Source: Armatimonadetes bacterium DC
Lineage (GTDB): Bacteria; Armatimonadota; Fimbriimonadia; Fimbriimonadales; GBS-DC
Assembly (NCBI GenBank): GCA_001442985.1
Contig: LDYB01000014.1
Location: 62,001-126,000 of the forward strand
DNA: 64,000 nt
Reading direction: 5' to 3'
The notes under the pieces: generated by a model
What the model was told of the DNA's origin: nothing
The model's input: only the letters and a program-made list of their open reading frames with translations
The model's database searches: none
Position numbers and translations under genes: made by a program
Shown here: one piece after another, positions 17,718-25,362 of the stretch
Numbering within the stretch: position 1 is the stretch's first letter
Layout of the letters: the number at the start of each line of letters is the position of its first letter

Positions 17718-19757
17718 TCACGGTTTGGATTCGAAGGGTGGGCGCGTTTCGGCAACGGCGCGCGCCCACCAGAACAGGACGCGCTCCATGCTCATCGAGG
17801 TGTACGGCTCGCCGCTCTCTTTGGCGGCTTCCACTGCCTGAAGGAACCATTCGTCGGCTTTCTGACGGTTGCCCGTGTGCAGGTGTGCCCAGCCGACTAT
17901 CGCAAACGCTTCGGGGCGCCAGCGAGAGTCACTGAGGGCAGTCGCCGACTCTTCCGCACGCGCCAGCAAGGCGTCTCGGTCGGGCAGTGGCGGTTCTGCA
18001 GGAGGCGGTTCCGCATCTTGAGGGGGCGGGTTCCCTTTACCAGCCGCTGCCAGAGAGACCGCCAGGTAAGCGTGGGCACGCACACGCGCGCGCCCCGCAG
18101 GCGCATTCGAAGCCAGCTCGACGGCGGTTTGCCAGTGCCCCTGTTCACAAAGCACCTGCACCAGCTCGGCATACGCCAGAGCGCGCTGTTCCTTCTCAAC
18201 AATCTGTTGGAGGAGTTTGGTCGCCGCTTCCATGTTGCCCGCTCTCGCTTCGCCCAGTGCGAGCAAGCGCTGCGCCTCGCCCGCCTGATCGGCACTCAGC
18301 TCGGGCAGCAGACGATGCGCTCGGGCTAAAAAGCCATACTGCACCAGAAACCCGATTAGCTCTGGGAACACTGCAGACTGTAATTGTGGGGCTGCGCGAA
18401 TCTGGCGTAAGGTCTCTTCCAGCAGGGCTTCTCCTTGAGTGAGATATTCGCTGAGGCTGGGCGTTTCGGAAGCAGCCTCATTCGCGGTCTCGCCGTCGGG
18501 GGATGCCGCGCCAGACTCCGCGATGTGCAACATCAGGCACGCGATCTCGCCCAGAAGCGACGCGCGCCAGCGCCCGTCTTCAATCGAGCGGCTCAGCTGA
18601 TGCGCCTCCTGCACCCATTGGAGCGCTTGCTCCACCTTGCCTGCACGATGGGCGGTTGCCGCAAGAGCGACCAGCGCACGCCCGCGCCAGTAGGGATGGC
18701 TAATCTGTTTGAGCAGGGTTTCCTGTTCGCCTGCCATCGAGGCATGGGCGAGCAGTTGGCAGGCGGTTTGCGAGCGGAAGAGGGGGTCGCGAAGCGCGTT
18801 CAGGGCGCTCATGGCGGGCTTGGGCTGACCGATTTCCGCCCACGCCTGAGCCACCTGACCAAGAATATACTCGCGCTCTTCAGCGAGCTGGCTTTTTGCG
18901 GCGACGCTTTCCGCTTCGCGAACGGTTTGCAAGCGCAGCGGCTCATCAGCGGGCATATAACGGGCGATGTCGAGCAACGCCTGAGCGCGAGTGGGCAAAT
19001 CTTCTATCGTGCGAGCCAGCCGAATCAAGGGCACAAAGGGACTGGCAGCAGAAGAAGGCGACTTTGAAGAGGAGGCAGGTGGGTTGGGGCGCGCGACAGA
19101 GGGCGGGGCAGGGGCAGGAGGCGGGGAACCTCGCTGATAGATTGCCTGAACGGAAATCACGCAGGCATTCTGGGTGCCATCGTCCACAACAATTCCCACC
19201 ACTTCCCCCGCCTGATTGAAAACGGGCGCCCCGTAGTCTGCTTCGCTCAGAGTCATTGAGACCATCCATGCAACTCGTTTATTCGGCAGAGTGAGCATGG
19301 TGCTGACATTCCCTGCAAGCAGCTTGCCGCCCCCGTCAGGACGGGTGCTGATAATGCAGATAGCATCTCCGACTTTCAACATGGGGCGTTTCGCTATCCG
19401 CAGGGCAGGCGAACGCTGAACTCCCACTTTCAATAAAGACCACTGCTGTAGCGAATCGACTCGCAGCACGCTCTCTACCTTGAGAAAAGCACCGTCGTCA
19501 CGCCTGACAAAAAGGGGCATATCGCGTGGGAGCGAAGCGGCAGCGACCAGCTTACCGTCGTTGCCAATAAAGAAACCCGTACCCCAGTGGCGCTGGGAGT
19601 CTTTCAACGAGAAAACCGCCACCACCGCAGGGCGTGCCTGTTGATAAAGACGCGACCAATCCACACTCTTCTGGGCGACGGCGCTTACGCTCCACGCGAA
19701 GAGCAAAAGCAGACCACCCACTTTGCTGCCCCCATCTTTTGAGGCATATAAACTCAC
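17718..19757 (-). CDS. Exported trypsin-like domain protein with TPR-like helical region; catalytic residues lost
   Basis: A signal peptide-like stretch (GGLLLLFAWSVSAVAQ) leads into a domain laid out like HtrA/trypsin-like proteases: GTGFFIGNDGKLVAA, then strands ending in YGAPVFNQAGEVVGIV. The active-site positions are replaced: the usual TNAHVV has become VAAASLP, with no histidine, and the GDSGGP loop has become EADYGAPVF, with no serine. It should therefore be a non-catalytic binding module. A Pro/Ser-rich linker (residues 205-245) leads to about 400 residues of helical TPR-like repeats, probably for protein interaction in the periplasm. The GTG start has a purine-rich AAAGGCGGGTGAG before it and a TATAAT further upstream. 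Confidence 0.75.
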   Translation of the reverse strand: MSLYASKDGGSKVGGLLLLFAWSVSAVAQKSVDWSRLYQQARPAVVAVFSLKDSQRHWGTGFFIGNDGKLVAAASLPRDMPLFVRRDDGAFLKVESVLRVDSLQQWSLLKVGVQRSPALRIAKRPMLKVGDAICIISTRPDGGGKLLAGNVSTMLTLPNKRVAWMVSMTLSEADYGAPVFNQAGEVVGIVVDDGTQNACVISVQAIYQRGSPPPAPAPPSVARPNPPASSSKSPSSAASPFVPLIRLARTIEDLPTRAQALLDIARYMPADEPLRLQTVREAESVAAKSQLAEEREYILGQVAQAWAEIGQPKPAMSALNALRDPLFRSQTACQLLAHASMAGEQETLLKQISHPYWRGRALVALAATAHRAGKVEQALQWVQEAHQLSRSIEDGRWRASLLGEIACLMLHIAESGAASPDGETANEAASETPSLSEYLTQGEALLEETLRQIRAAPQLQSAVFPELIGFLVQYGFLARAHRLLPELSADQAGEAQRLLALGEARAGNMEAATKLLQQIVEKEQRALAYAELVQVLCEQGHWQTAVELASNAPAGRARVRAHAYLAVSLAAAGKGNPPPQDAEPPPAEPPLPDRDALLARAEESATALSDSRWRPEAFAIVGWAHLHTGNRQKADEWFLQAVEAAKESGEPYTSMSMERVLFWWARAVAETRPPFESKP

Positions 19758-19825
19758 CCGCCTTTCAAGCTAAAATTATACCTCAGCCGACAGGAAATTG
19801 GGGGGTGACTGAAAATCATAAATCC

Positions 19826-20974
19826 ATGCGAACTGTGTCGTTTTGGATAGCGTGGTGGATTGCGGGCATGCTCTGCGCTCAAATCAGCCCTGCAGAACGG
19901 CGCGAGGGGTTCCGACCGCTTTTCACAGGGCGCAACAGCATGAAGGTCTATGCTGGCGCGGAGTGGCGGTTCGAGCGCGGCGAACTCACAGGACCCGTCC
20001 ATAGCGCAGGCTGGATCGGTACGACCGCCGAGTATGAGAACTTTATCCTGCGCGGCGAATACTGGATTGACAAAGGCAACACCCACGAGTCTAATAGCGG
20101 GATTTTCATCCGCGCCCAGCGTACTCCCACCCCATGGGTAGACGGCTACGAAATCCAGATTAGCCTACAAGACCCCAAAAATCCCACGGGCAGTATCTAT
20201 GGGCGTGTGCCCACGAATCTGGAACGCATGCGCGAAATCGCCCCCGAAAAACAGTGGAACCGATTTGAAATTCGCGCCTGCGGACCGTTTATTACCGTGC
20301 GCATTAATGACGAGGTGGTGCAGGAAGCCACGCTCCACGAGCATCGCAGGGGCGTGATTGGCTTCCAGCAGCACCATCCGGGGGTTACGGTGAAGTTCCG
20401 CAACCTGCGTATCAAAACGCTTTCCCCTGCCGAGTGCGACGAAGGCTGGAAACCCCTGTTTAACGGCAAAGACCTGACGGGCTGGTTCCCCACAGGGCTT
20501 GCCCGCTGGTCGGTCAAAGACGGCGCGATTGTGGGCGAAGGCGGCATGGGACACCTGTTCACGGAGCAGACCTTCACCGACTTTGAGGTGCGCATGATGA
20601 TTCGCATCCGCCCTTTCAAAGAAGATTCGCCTTTCAAGCCGAATAACGGTATCTACTTCCGTGCGCAGCCGAACCCCGAAAACCGCAACAACTGGCCCGT
20701 TGGCTTCGAGGCGCAGGTGTTCAATCACGAGGGACCTGATTACATCACGGGGTCGCTTTACAATCGCGTGCGCGCCAATCGCCTGCTGACGCGCGACGGC
20801 GACTGGTTCGCGATGCGAATCCGCGCTAAAGGCGACCACATTCAGATTTTCGTGAACGGGCAAAAGGTGGTGGACACCCGCAACGGCGATTTTAAGTCGG
20901 GGCATATCGCCATTCAGTGCCACGACCCGTTCACCATCATTGAGACGCGCGACATCTACTGGCGCCCGCTATAG
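19826..20974 (+). CDS. Secreted protein with two DUF1080 (3-keto-disaccharide hydrolase-like) domains
   Basis: After a probable signal peptide (VSFWIAWWIAGMLCAQ) there are two copies of the DUF1080 jelly-roll domain. The first runs over residues 30-210 (FRPLFTGRNSMKVYAG ... VKFRNLRIKTL). The second covers 215-382 and begins with the diagnostic WKPLFNGKDLTGW and ends YWRPL. Family members in Bacteroidota and Planctomycetota act on 3-keto-glycosides or bind glycans. In many genomes they lie near Gfo/Idh/MocA dehydrogenases, which produce 3-keto sugars, and this window has two such genes, although not adjacent. ATG 19826 lacks a strong Shine-Dalgarno; a GTG 21 bases upstream is an alternative. 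Confidence 0.85.
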   Translation: MRTVSFWIAWWIAGMLCAQISPAERREGFRPLFTGRNSMKVYAGAEWRFERGELTGPVHSAGWIGTTAEYENFILRGEYWIDKGNTHESNSGIFIRAQRTPTPWVDGYEIQISLQDPKNPTGSIYGRVPTNLERMREIAPEKQWNRFEIRACGPFITVRINDEVVQEATLHEHRRGVIGFQQHHPGVTVKFRNLRIKTLSPAECDEGWKPLFNGKDLTGWFPTGLARWSVKDGAIVGEGGMGHLFTEQTFTDFEVRMMIRIRPFKEDSPFKPNNGIYFRAQPNPENRNNWPVGFEAQVFNHEGPDYITGSLYNRVRANRLLTRDGDWFAMRIRAKGDHIQIFVNGQKVVDTRNGDFKSGHIAIQCHDPFTIIETRDIYWRPL

Positions 20975-20978
20975 CGGT

Positions 20979-21683
20979 ATGGGAGTGGCAGGGGTAGACG
21001 GGTGTCGGGGCGGCTGGGTGGCGGCGGCTCTGACGCTTGTGGGGGACAGGGCGTCGCTCACGCTGCGGGTCTACCCCTGTTTCGCCGCCCTGCTGGAGGC
21101 GCTTGGGAGCGCAGAAGCGGTAGCGGTGGACATGCCCATCGGCTTGTACGAGGCAGGGCGCGCCCGACCGCGCCCATGCGATAGGGTTGCCCGCAAGCGA
21201 CTGGGCAAACGCGCCTGCACAGTATTCATCCCCCCAACTCGCGCCATGCTGAAAGGTCAGCCTTATGCCGACCTGCGCCCGATGGGGCTGAGCGTGCAGG
21301 CATACCACCTGATTCCACGCATTCGCGAAATAGACGCGCTCATCACGCCCCAACTCCAGCGCCGTGTGTGGGAGTCGCACCCCGAGCTGAGCTTTATGGC
21401 GATGAACGGCGCGCCTGTGGCGTTCCCCAAGCGCACCGAAGCGGGTCGGCAAGCGCGCTACGCCCTGCTCCAGCAAGCGCTCGCGCCCCTGTGTCCCGAC
21501 TGGTGGGAAGCGGTTCAGGCGTTTGGGGTCAGCCAGCCACGCAAACTTGCCCGGATAGACGACCTGCTGGACGCCTGCGCCCTGGCATGGAGCGCGTGGC
21601 GACACATGCAGGGGCAATCCGAAGCCTGCATCGGCGAACCCGCTCACGACGCCCGTGGGCTGGAGATGGCAATTCGCTACTGA
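20979..21683 (+). CDS. DUF429 family protein (RNase H-like fold)
   Basis: This 234-residue protein has the DUF429 pattern: GVDGCRGGWVAAAL at the N-terminus (an RNase H-type first strand with an acidic residue), AVDMPIGL near residue 50, CDRVARKRLGKRACTVF (the conserved R-K-R...S/C-V-F box), WESHPELSF and the terminal DDLLDACALAWSA. The acidic residues fit a metal-dependent nuclease, but the function is unproven for the family. It starts four bases after the DUF1080 stop, so cotranscription is likely. No functional link is evident. Confidence 0.85.
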   Translation: MGVAGVDGCRGGWVAAALTLVGDRASLTLRVYPCFAALLEALGSAEAVAVDMPIGLYEAGRARPRPCDRVARKRLGKRACTVFIPPTRAMLKGQPYADLRPMGLSVQAYHLIPRIREIDALITPQLQRRVWESHPELSFMAMNGAPVAFPKRTEAGRQARYALLQQALAPLCPDWWEAVQAFGVSQPRKLARIDDLLDACALAWSAWRHMQGQSEACIGEPAHDARGLEMAIRY

Positions 21684-21778
21684 CGGCACAGGCATATCGG
21701 GTATCATGCTGTGCTGGCGATGGGGCGCTCAGAGCAGGGACGCTCGAAACTCTAACTCATATGGAGGCAAATAGGAAG

Positions 21779-22750
21779 ATGGCTGTCAAAACCTTTCGTG
21801 AGGCAATCCGCGAAGCCCTGATTGAGGAGATGGATCGGGACGAGCGCGTGTTCCTGATGGGCGAGGATATCGGGCGCTATCAGGGCACTTTCCGCGTGAC
21901 CGAAGGCTTGTTCCAGAAGTATGGACCGCACCGCGTGTGGGACACTCCGATTTCCGAGCCGGGCTTTATCGCGATTGCGATTGGCGCGGCGATCGACGGA
22001 CTGCGCCCCGTCGTGGAAGTGATGACATGGAGTTTCGCCTTCCTGGCGATGGATCAGATTGTGAACCATGCGGCGAAGATTCTTTACAAATCGGGCGGTG
22101 CGTGCCGCGTGCCGATGGTGATTCGCGGACCTGCAGGACCGGGCAAGCAGCTTGCGTCCCAGCACTCCCACAGTATCGAGCTATGGCTGGCGCACACGCC
22201 GGGGCTGAAGGTAGTTATTCCCTCTACCCCTGCTGATGCGAAAGGCTTACTGAAGACCGCCATTCGTGATGAAAACCCCGTGATGTTTATTGAACACCCC
22301 CAGCTTTATTTGACGAAGGGCGAAGTGCCCGAAGGCGAATACACTTTGCCGTTTGGGGTGGCGGATGTGAAGCGCGAGGGGCGCGACGCCACAATTATCA
22401 CCTATTCGCGCGGGGTGCTGCTGGCGCAGCAGGCTGCCGAACGCCTCAAAGAGGAAGGGATTGAGGTGGAAATTATTGACCTGCGCACGCTGGTGCCCTG
22501 CGACTGGGAGACGGTGTTCCGCTCGATTCGCAAAACCCACCGCGCGATTGCCGTGCATGACGACTGGCGCTACGCAGGCTTCGGCGCGGAGATTGTGGCG
22601 CAGATTCAGGAACACGCCTTTGACTATCTGGACGCGCCGATTCTGCGTGTAGCGGGCGCCGATGTGCCGATGCCGTATAACAAGCATCTGGAGCGTCATG
22701 CTGTGCCGCAGGTGGAAGATATCGTCGCGGCGGTCAAGCAGGTTCTTTGA
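21779..22750 (+). CDS. pdhB: Pyruvate dehydrogenase E1 component, beta subunit
   Basis: This is a thiamine-diphosphate-dependent E1 beta chain (323 residues, typical). Recognisable segments are EALIEEMDRDERVFLMGEDIG, containing the ThDP-activating glutamate, FRVTEGLFQKYGPHRVWDTP, ISEPGFIAIAIGAA and the C-terminal LRVAGADVPMPYNKHLE. ATG 21779 lies 11 bases after GGAGG, and an in-frame ATG at 21761 overlaps that site and is disfavoured. The E2 gene follows 12 bases later. No alpha subunit gene is visible in the window. Confidence 0.94.
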   Translation: MAVKTFREAIREALIEEMDRDERVFLMGEDIGRYQGTFRVTEGLFQKYGPHRVWDTPISEPGFIAIAIGAAIDGLRPVVEVMTWSFAFLAMDQIVNHAAKILYKSGGACRVPMVIRGPAGPGKQLASQHSHSIELWLAHTPGLKVVIPSTPADAKGLLKTAIRDENPVMFIEHPQLYLTKGEVPEGEYTLPFGVADVKREGRDATIITYSRGVLLAQQAAERLKEEGIEVEIIDLRTLVPCDWETVFRSIRKTHRAIAVHDDWRYAGFGAEIVAQIQEHAFDYLDAPILRVAGADVPMPYNKHLERHAVPQVEDIVAAVKQVL

Positions 22751-22762
22751 GGAGGTTGGACG

Positions 22763-24001
22763 ATGCACACGATTATCATGCCGAAAATGGGCGACGCGAT
22801 GGAGGAGGGCACGCTCGTTCGCTGGCTCAAGCAAGAGGGCGATGCGGTCAAAGAGGGCGAACCAATCGCCGAAATTGCTACCGATAAAGCCACGATAGAG
22901 ATTGAAGCGCCCGGCTCCGGGATTCTGAAAGGGATTCGCGTGCCAGAGGGCGCCGTTGTGCCCATCAACACGCCGCTGGCGTATATTGTGGCAGAGGGCG
23001 AAAGCGTGCCCACAGAGGGCACGACGCCCGCGACGCCTCCTGCCGCCGCAAAAGAAGCGCCTGCTCCCGCAACGCCGCCTGCCGCCGTGAGCCAGCCCTT
23101 GTCCACTGATGGCGACCGAATCAAAGCTTCGCCGCTGGCACGCAAGATTGCCCGCGAACACGGGATTGACCTGCGACTGATTCAGGGCACGGGACCGCAG
23201 GGGCGCATCGTGGAGCGCGATGTGCTGGCATATCTTGAAGCGCAAAAGGCTGCGCCCACACCGCCGCCTGCGCCTGCTCCCGCGCCGGTGCCGACCCCAG
23301 CTCCTGCCCCTGCCGTTGCAGGACGCACAGAACCGCTCAGCCGCCTGCGCCAGATTACCGCCCAGCGCACCACCGAAGCCAAACAGACCATTCCGCACTT
23401 TTACCTCACGATGGAGATCGATATGGAAGAGGCGCTGGCGCTTCGAGCCAAGCTCAACGAAGCAGACGAGAGCCTCAGAGTGAGTGTCAACGACATGATA
23501 GTCAAAGCCTGCGCCGTCGCTCTGGAGAAGTTCCCGATGGTGAACGCCTCGTTCCAGAACAATCAGCTGGTGTATCCCGATGGGGTTCATATCGGGATTG
23601 CGATTGCGGTGGACGAGGGCTTGCTGGTGGGCGTGGTGCGCCACTGTGAGCAGAAATCGCTCCGACGCATTGCCCAGGAGGCGCAGACGCTGGTGCAGAA
23701 AGCGCGCGACGGCAAGCTGATGCCCGACGAGATGACGGGCAATACCTTCACCGTCTCGAATCTCGGCATGTTCGGGATTGACGAGTTTAGCGCGATTATC
23801 AACCCGCCTGCGAGCGCGATTCTGGCGGTGGGCGCGGTGAAGAAGGTGCCCGTCGTCGCCGACGACGGGAGTATCGTGGCGCGCTCGCGCATGCGCGTGA
23901 CGCTCTCGTGCGACCATCGGGTGTTTGATGGGGCGACAGGGGCGCGCTTCCTGCAGGAGCTTAAGCGTGTGCTGGAAAACCCCATTCTGATGGCGTACTG
24001 A
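22763..24001 (+). CDS. pdhC: Dihydrolipoamide acetyltransferase (E2) of pyruvate dehydrogenase
   Basis: This 412-residue E2 core protein starts with a lipoyl domain whose lysine is in EIATDKATIEIEAP (about residue 40). An Ala/Pro-rich linker follows, then a peripheral subunit-binding domain (KASPLARKIAREHGIDL, about 110-145), a second Ala/Pro linker, and the catalytic domain with the active site HRVFDGATGARFL near the end. The single lipoyl domain is typical of short E2 proteins. It is preceded by GGAGG and is 12 bases from pdhB, forming a two-gene operon. A GC-rich hairpin lies just downstream. Confidence 0.94.
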   Translation: MHTIIMPKMGDAMEEGTLVRWLKQEGDAVKEGEPIAEIATDKATIEIEAPGSGILKGIRVPEGAVVPINTPLAYIVAEGESVPTEGTTPATPPAAAKEAPAPATPPAAVSQPLSTDGDRIKASPLARKIAREHGIDLRLIQGTGPQGRIVERDVLAYLEAQKAAPTPPPAPAPAPVPTPAPAPAVAGRTEPLSRLRQITAQRTTEAKQTIPHFYLTMEIDMEEALALRAKLNEADESLRVSVNDMIVKACAVALEKFPMVNASFQNNQLVYPDGVHIGIAIAVDEGLLVGVVRHCEQKSLRRIAQEAQTLVQKARDGKLMPDEMTGNTFTVSNLGMFGIDEFSAIINPPASAILAVGAVKKVPVVADDGSIVARSRMRVTLSCDHRVFDGATGARFLQELKRVLENPILMAY

Positions 24002-24010
24002 GTGTTGCAT

Positions 24011-24040
24011 GCCCGCGGCTCCGCTACAGGGGCTGCGGGC
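24011..24040 (+). terminator. GC-rich hairpin after pdhC
   Basis: GCCCGCGGCTCC (24011-24022) pairs with GGGGCTGCGGGC (24029-24040) around the loop GCTACA, 12 pairs including G-U. There is no T-run, so it is either a factor-assisted terminator or an mRNA-stabilising hairpin. Confidence 0.45.
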
Positions 24041-24130
24041 TGAATAGTACTTGAGTATGGTTTCTCTTATTCAGGAAGGGGACATCTGGGGGAAGGTTGC
24101 TGTTTTCCTCCGCAAAGCGCTCTGTAAGGG

Positions 24131-24136
24131 TATAAT
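24131..24136 (+). promoter_or_regulatory. -10 box, TATAAT, before the antitoxin-like gene
   Basis: Perfect TATAAT lies 17 bases before the start of the antitoxin-like gene. No clear -35 is seen. Confidence 0.45.
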
Positions 24137-24153
24137 CGTATGGGTGAGATTGA

Positions 24154-24381
24154 ATGGGTAAAGCACATATTCTTCAGGCGCTGACCCAGCTCAGCCCCGC
24201 CGAGCGTCTGGCGGTGATTGAAGAAGCCCTTCATCAACTACGGCAAGAACTGCTTATGGCTTCTCCAAGCGAGAAGGCTCTTCAACAAGCTGCGCAAGCC
24301 CTTCGCGAGGACTACCTGAACGATCCCGAACTAACCGCTTTCACAAGCCTGGACAGCGAGGCATGGGATGAAACGGGGTGA
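24154..24381 (+). CDS. Putative antitoxin of a MazF-like pair
   Basis: This is a 75-residue, helix-rich, acidic protein. It starts with LTQLSPAERLAVIEEALHQL, a pattern common in small antitoxins, and ends in an acidic tail (DPELTAFTSLDSEAWDETG). It overlaps the MazF-like gene by 14 bases, which is the standard arrangement for toxin-antitoxin pairs. The gene is called from context more than from family recognition. Confidence 0.6.
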   Translation: MGKAHILQALTQLSPAERLAVIEEALHQLRQELLMASPSEKALQQAAQALREDYLNDPELTAFTSLDSEAWDETG

Positions 24382-24607
24382 GGTCTGGCTCATCAATTTG
24401 GATCCGACGGTAGGTGCGGAGATTCAAAAAACACGCCCTGCAGTGGTTGTTAGTGTGGATGCAGTTGGTGTGCTGCCTCTGCGCGTAGTAGTCCCTATCA
24501 CAGGCTGGAAGGAACGATATGCGCAAGCGCCCTGGAGGGTGCGCTTAGAGCCAGATGCCCGGAACGGTCTGGAGTACGCTCCACTTTTGGCTCACCAACT
24601 ACGATGA
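24368..24607 (+). CDS. MazF/PemK-like endoribonuclease toxin, C-terminally truncated
   Basis: The first 60 or so residues are clearly MazF/PemK: MKRGEVWLINLDPTVGAEIQ, KTRPAVVVSVDAVG, VVVPITGWKERYA and VRLEPDARNGL. MazF proteins have about 105-120 residues, but this one stops at 79, and its last residues (EYAPLLAHQLR) do not follow the family. A different frame stays open from about 24588 to 24660 (WLTNYDDPVEVVLKRLCLQG). That suggests a frameshift or the junction with another gene fragment. The RNA-binding N-terminal beta sheet is kept, but the C-terminal helix needed for dimerisation and activity is probably lost. Confidence 0.65.
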   Translation: MKRGEVWLINLDPTVGAEIQKTRPAVVVSVDAVGVLPLRVVVPITGWKERYAQAPWRVRLEPDARNGLEYAPLLAHQLR

Positions 24608-24709
24608 CCCCGTAGAGGTGGTTCTCAAACGGCTCTGTCTGCAGGGGATTGTGAGGTGAGGCGAGCACATCGCCCTGCAGCGAGGGGGTGGAACCCCGCA
24701 AGGGACTTC

Positions 24710-24937
24710 TCAGCGCTCCTTCCGGGCGTAGAGGTTGCGAACATAGCGGCTGATGTACCCGCTCAAGCCCTCGCCCTTGCGTGCCAGTTCCTTCATCGTC
24801 TCAATGTGCTCGCGCCCTGCACTCTCATAGGTGTAGAGGTAGATGGAGCCGTTCTTGAACTGGACACGGATGTAGTCATCGCCAATCTCGTAGGCAGCCA
24901 CGCCCGACCGCCCGCTCAGGTCTGCATATCGTTCCAT
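24710..24937 (-). CDS. Small conserved protein, KTSC-like
   Basis: This 75-residue soluble protein contains VAAYEIGDDYIRVQFKNGSI, followed by a YLYTYES strand and a helix ending GYISRYVRNLYARK. This layout (beta meander with an F-x-x-G-x-x-Y-x-Y pattern, then a helix) resembles the KTSC domain found in small bacterial and phage proteins of unknown function. The assignment is by pattern only. GAGGCGG precedes the start by several bases. Confidence 0.6.
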   Translation of the reverse strand: MERYADLSGRSGVAAYEIGDDYIRVQFKNGSIYLYTYESAGREHIETMKELARKGEGLSGYISRYVRNLYARKER

Positions 24938-25013
24938 AACCGCCTCCTCTGAAACCCCGACTATGGAGATTGTACCGCAGGGCGATACAGATGTGTTGGA
25001 AGCGATTTATGCC

Positions 25014-25240
25014 TGACGGCTGAAACTGCTCTGTCGCAAAGATGCCCGCTGGAACCCACGATGCCCCCCTCCTTCAGGTTCCCCCCGCAAGCGAGGGGAA
25101 CCGGGGCGAGGGCTTCCGTGTGCCTGTATCGGTCAGCACGAGGCAGGGTTCGGTTCCCCTTGCGAGGCAGGGGGAACCTGAAGGAGGGGGTCTGGGAAGG
25201 CTTACGCTCCTATCCTTGCAACAGAGCAGCTGAAGCCGTT
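25014..25240. repeat. Long imperfect palindrome (about 230 bp), MITE-like
   Basis: The outer arms are 25014-25042 and about 25213-25240, sharing CTGCTCTGT(C/T)GCAA and ACGGCT with only a few mismatches in inverted orientation. Inside them, CCCCCTCCTTCAGGTTCCCC (from 25065) is the exact inverse of GGGGAACCTGAAGGAGGGGG (to 25190), and inside those a further inverted pair contains GAGGGGAACCG and CGGTTCCCCTTGC. No protein is encoded. The nested structure suits a non-autonomous mobile repeat or a long RNA hairpin. Confidence 0.7.
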
Positions 25241-25252
25241 CCTGTAAGACGA

Positions 25253-25320
25253 AGCCGACCTGCGTCGGCTCAAGTAGCACGCGCCTCCTGCGCGTGAACA
25301 GGGACAAGATGCCCTGCTAC
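25253..25320. repeat. Cluster of short palindromes beside the long inverted repeat
   Basis: AGCCGAC-CTGC-GTCGGCT is followed by CACGCGC-CTCCT-GCGCGTG, with GTAGCA (25274) and TGCTAC (25315) enclosing the second hairpin and a third small one, AGGG...CCCT. This looks like a REP-type element between the palindrome and the SWIM gene end. The rest of the 24938-25362 gap shows nothing else. Confidence 0.55.
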
Positions 25321-25362
25321 GAGGAGTCAGCTTTCACTCCCGCGAGCGCAGAAAGCCCCTTG

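Noticed and set aside
19634-19825. N-terminal extension of the DUF1080 protein
   Set aside because: The extension overlaps the divergent gene, has no signal peptide, and would bury the clear signal sequence starting at 19826.
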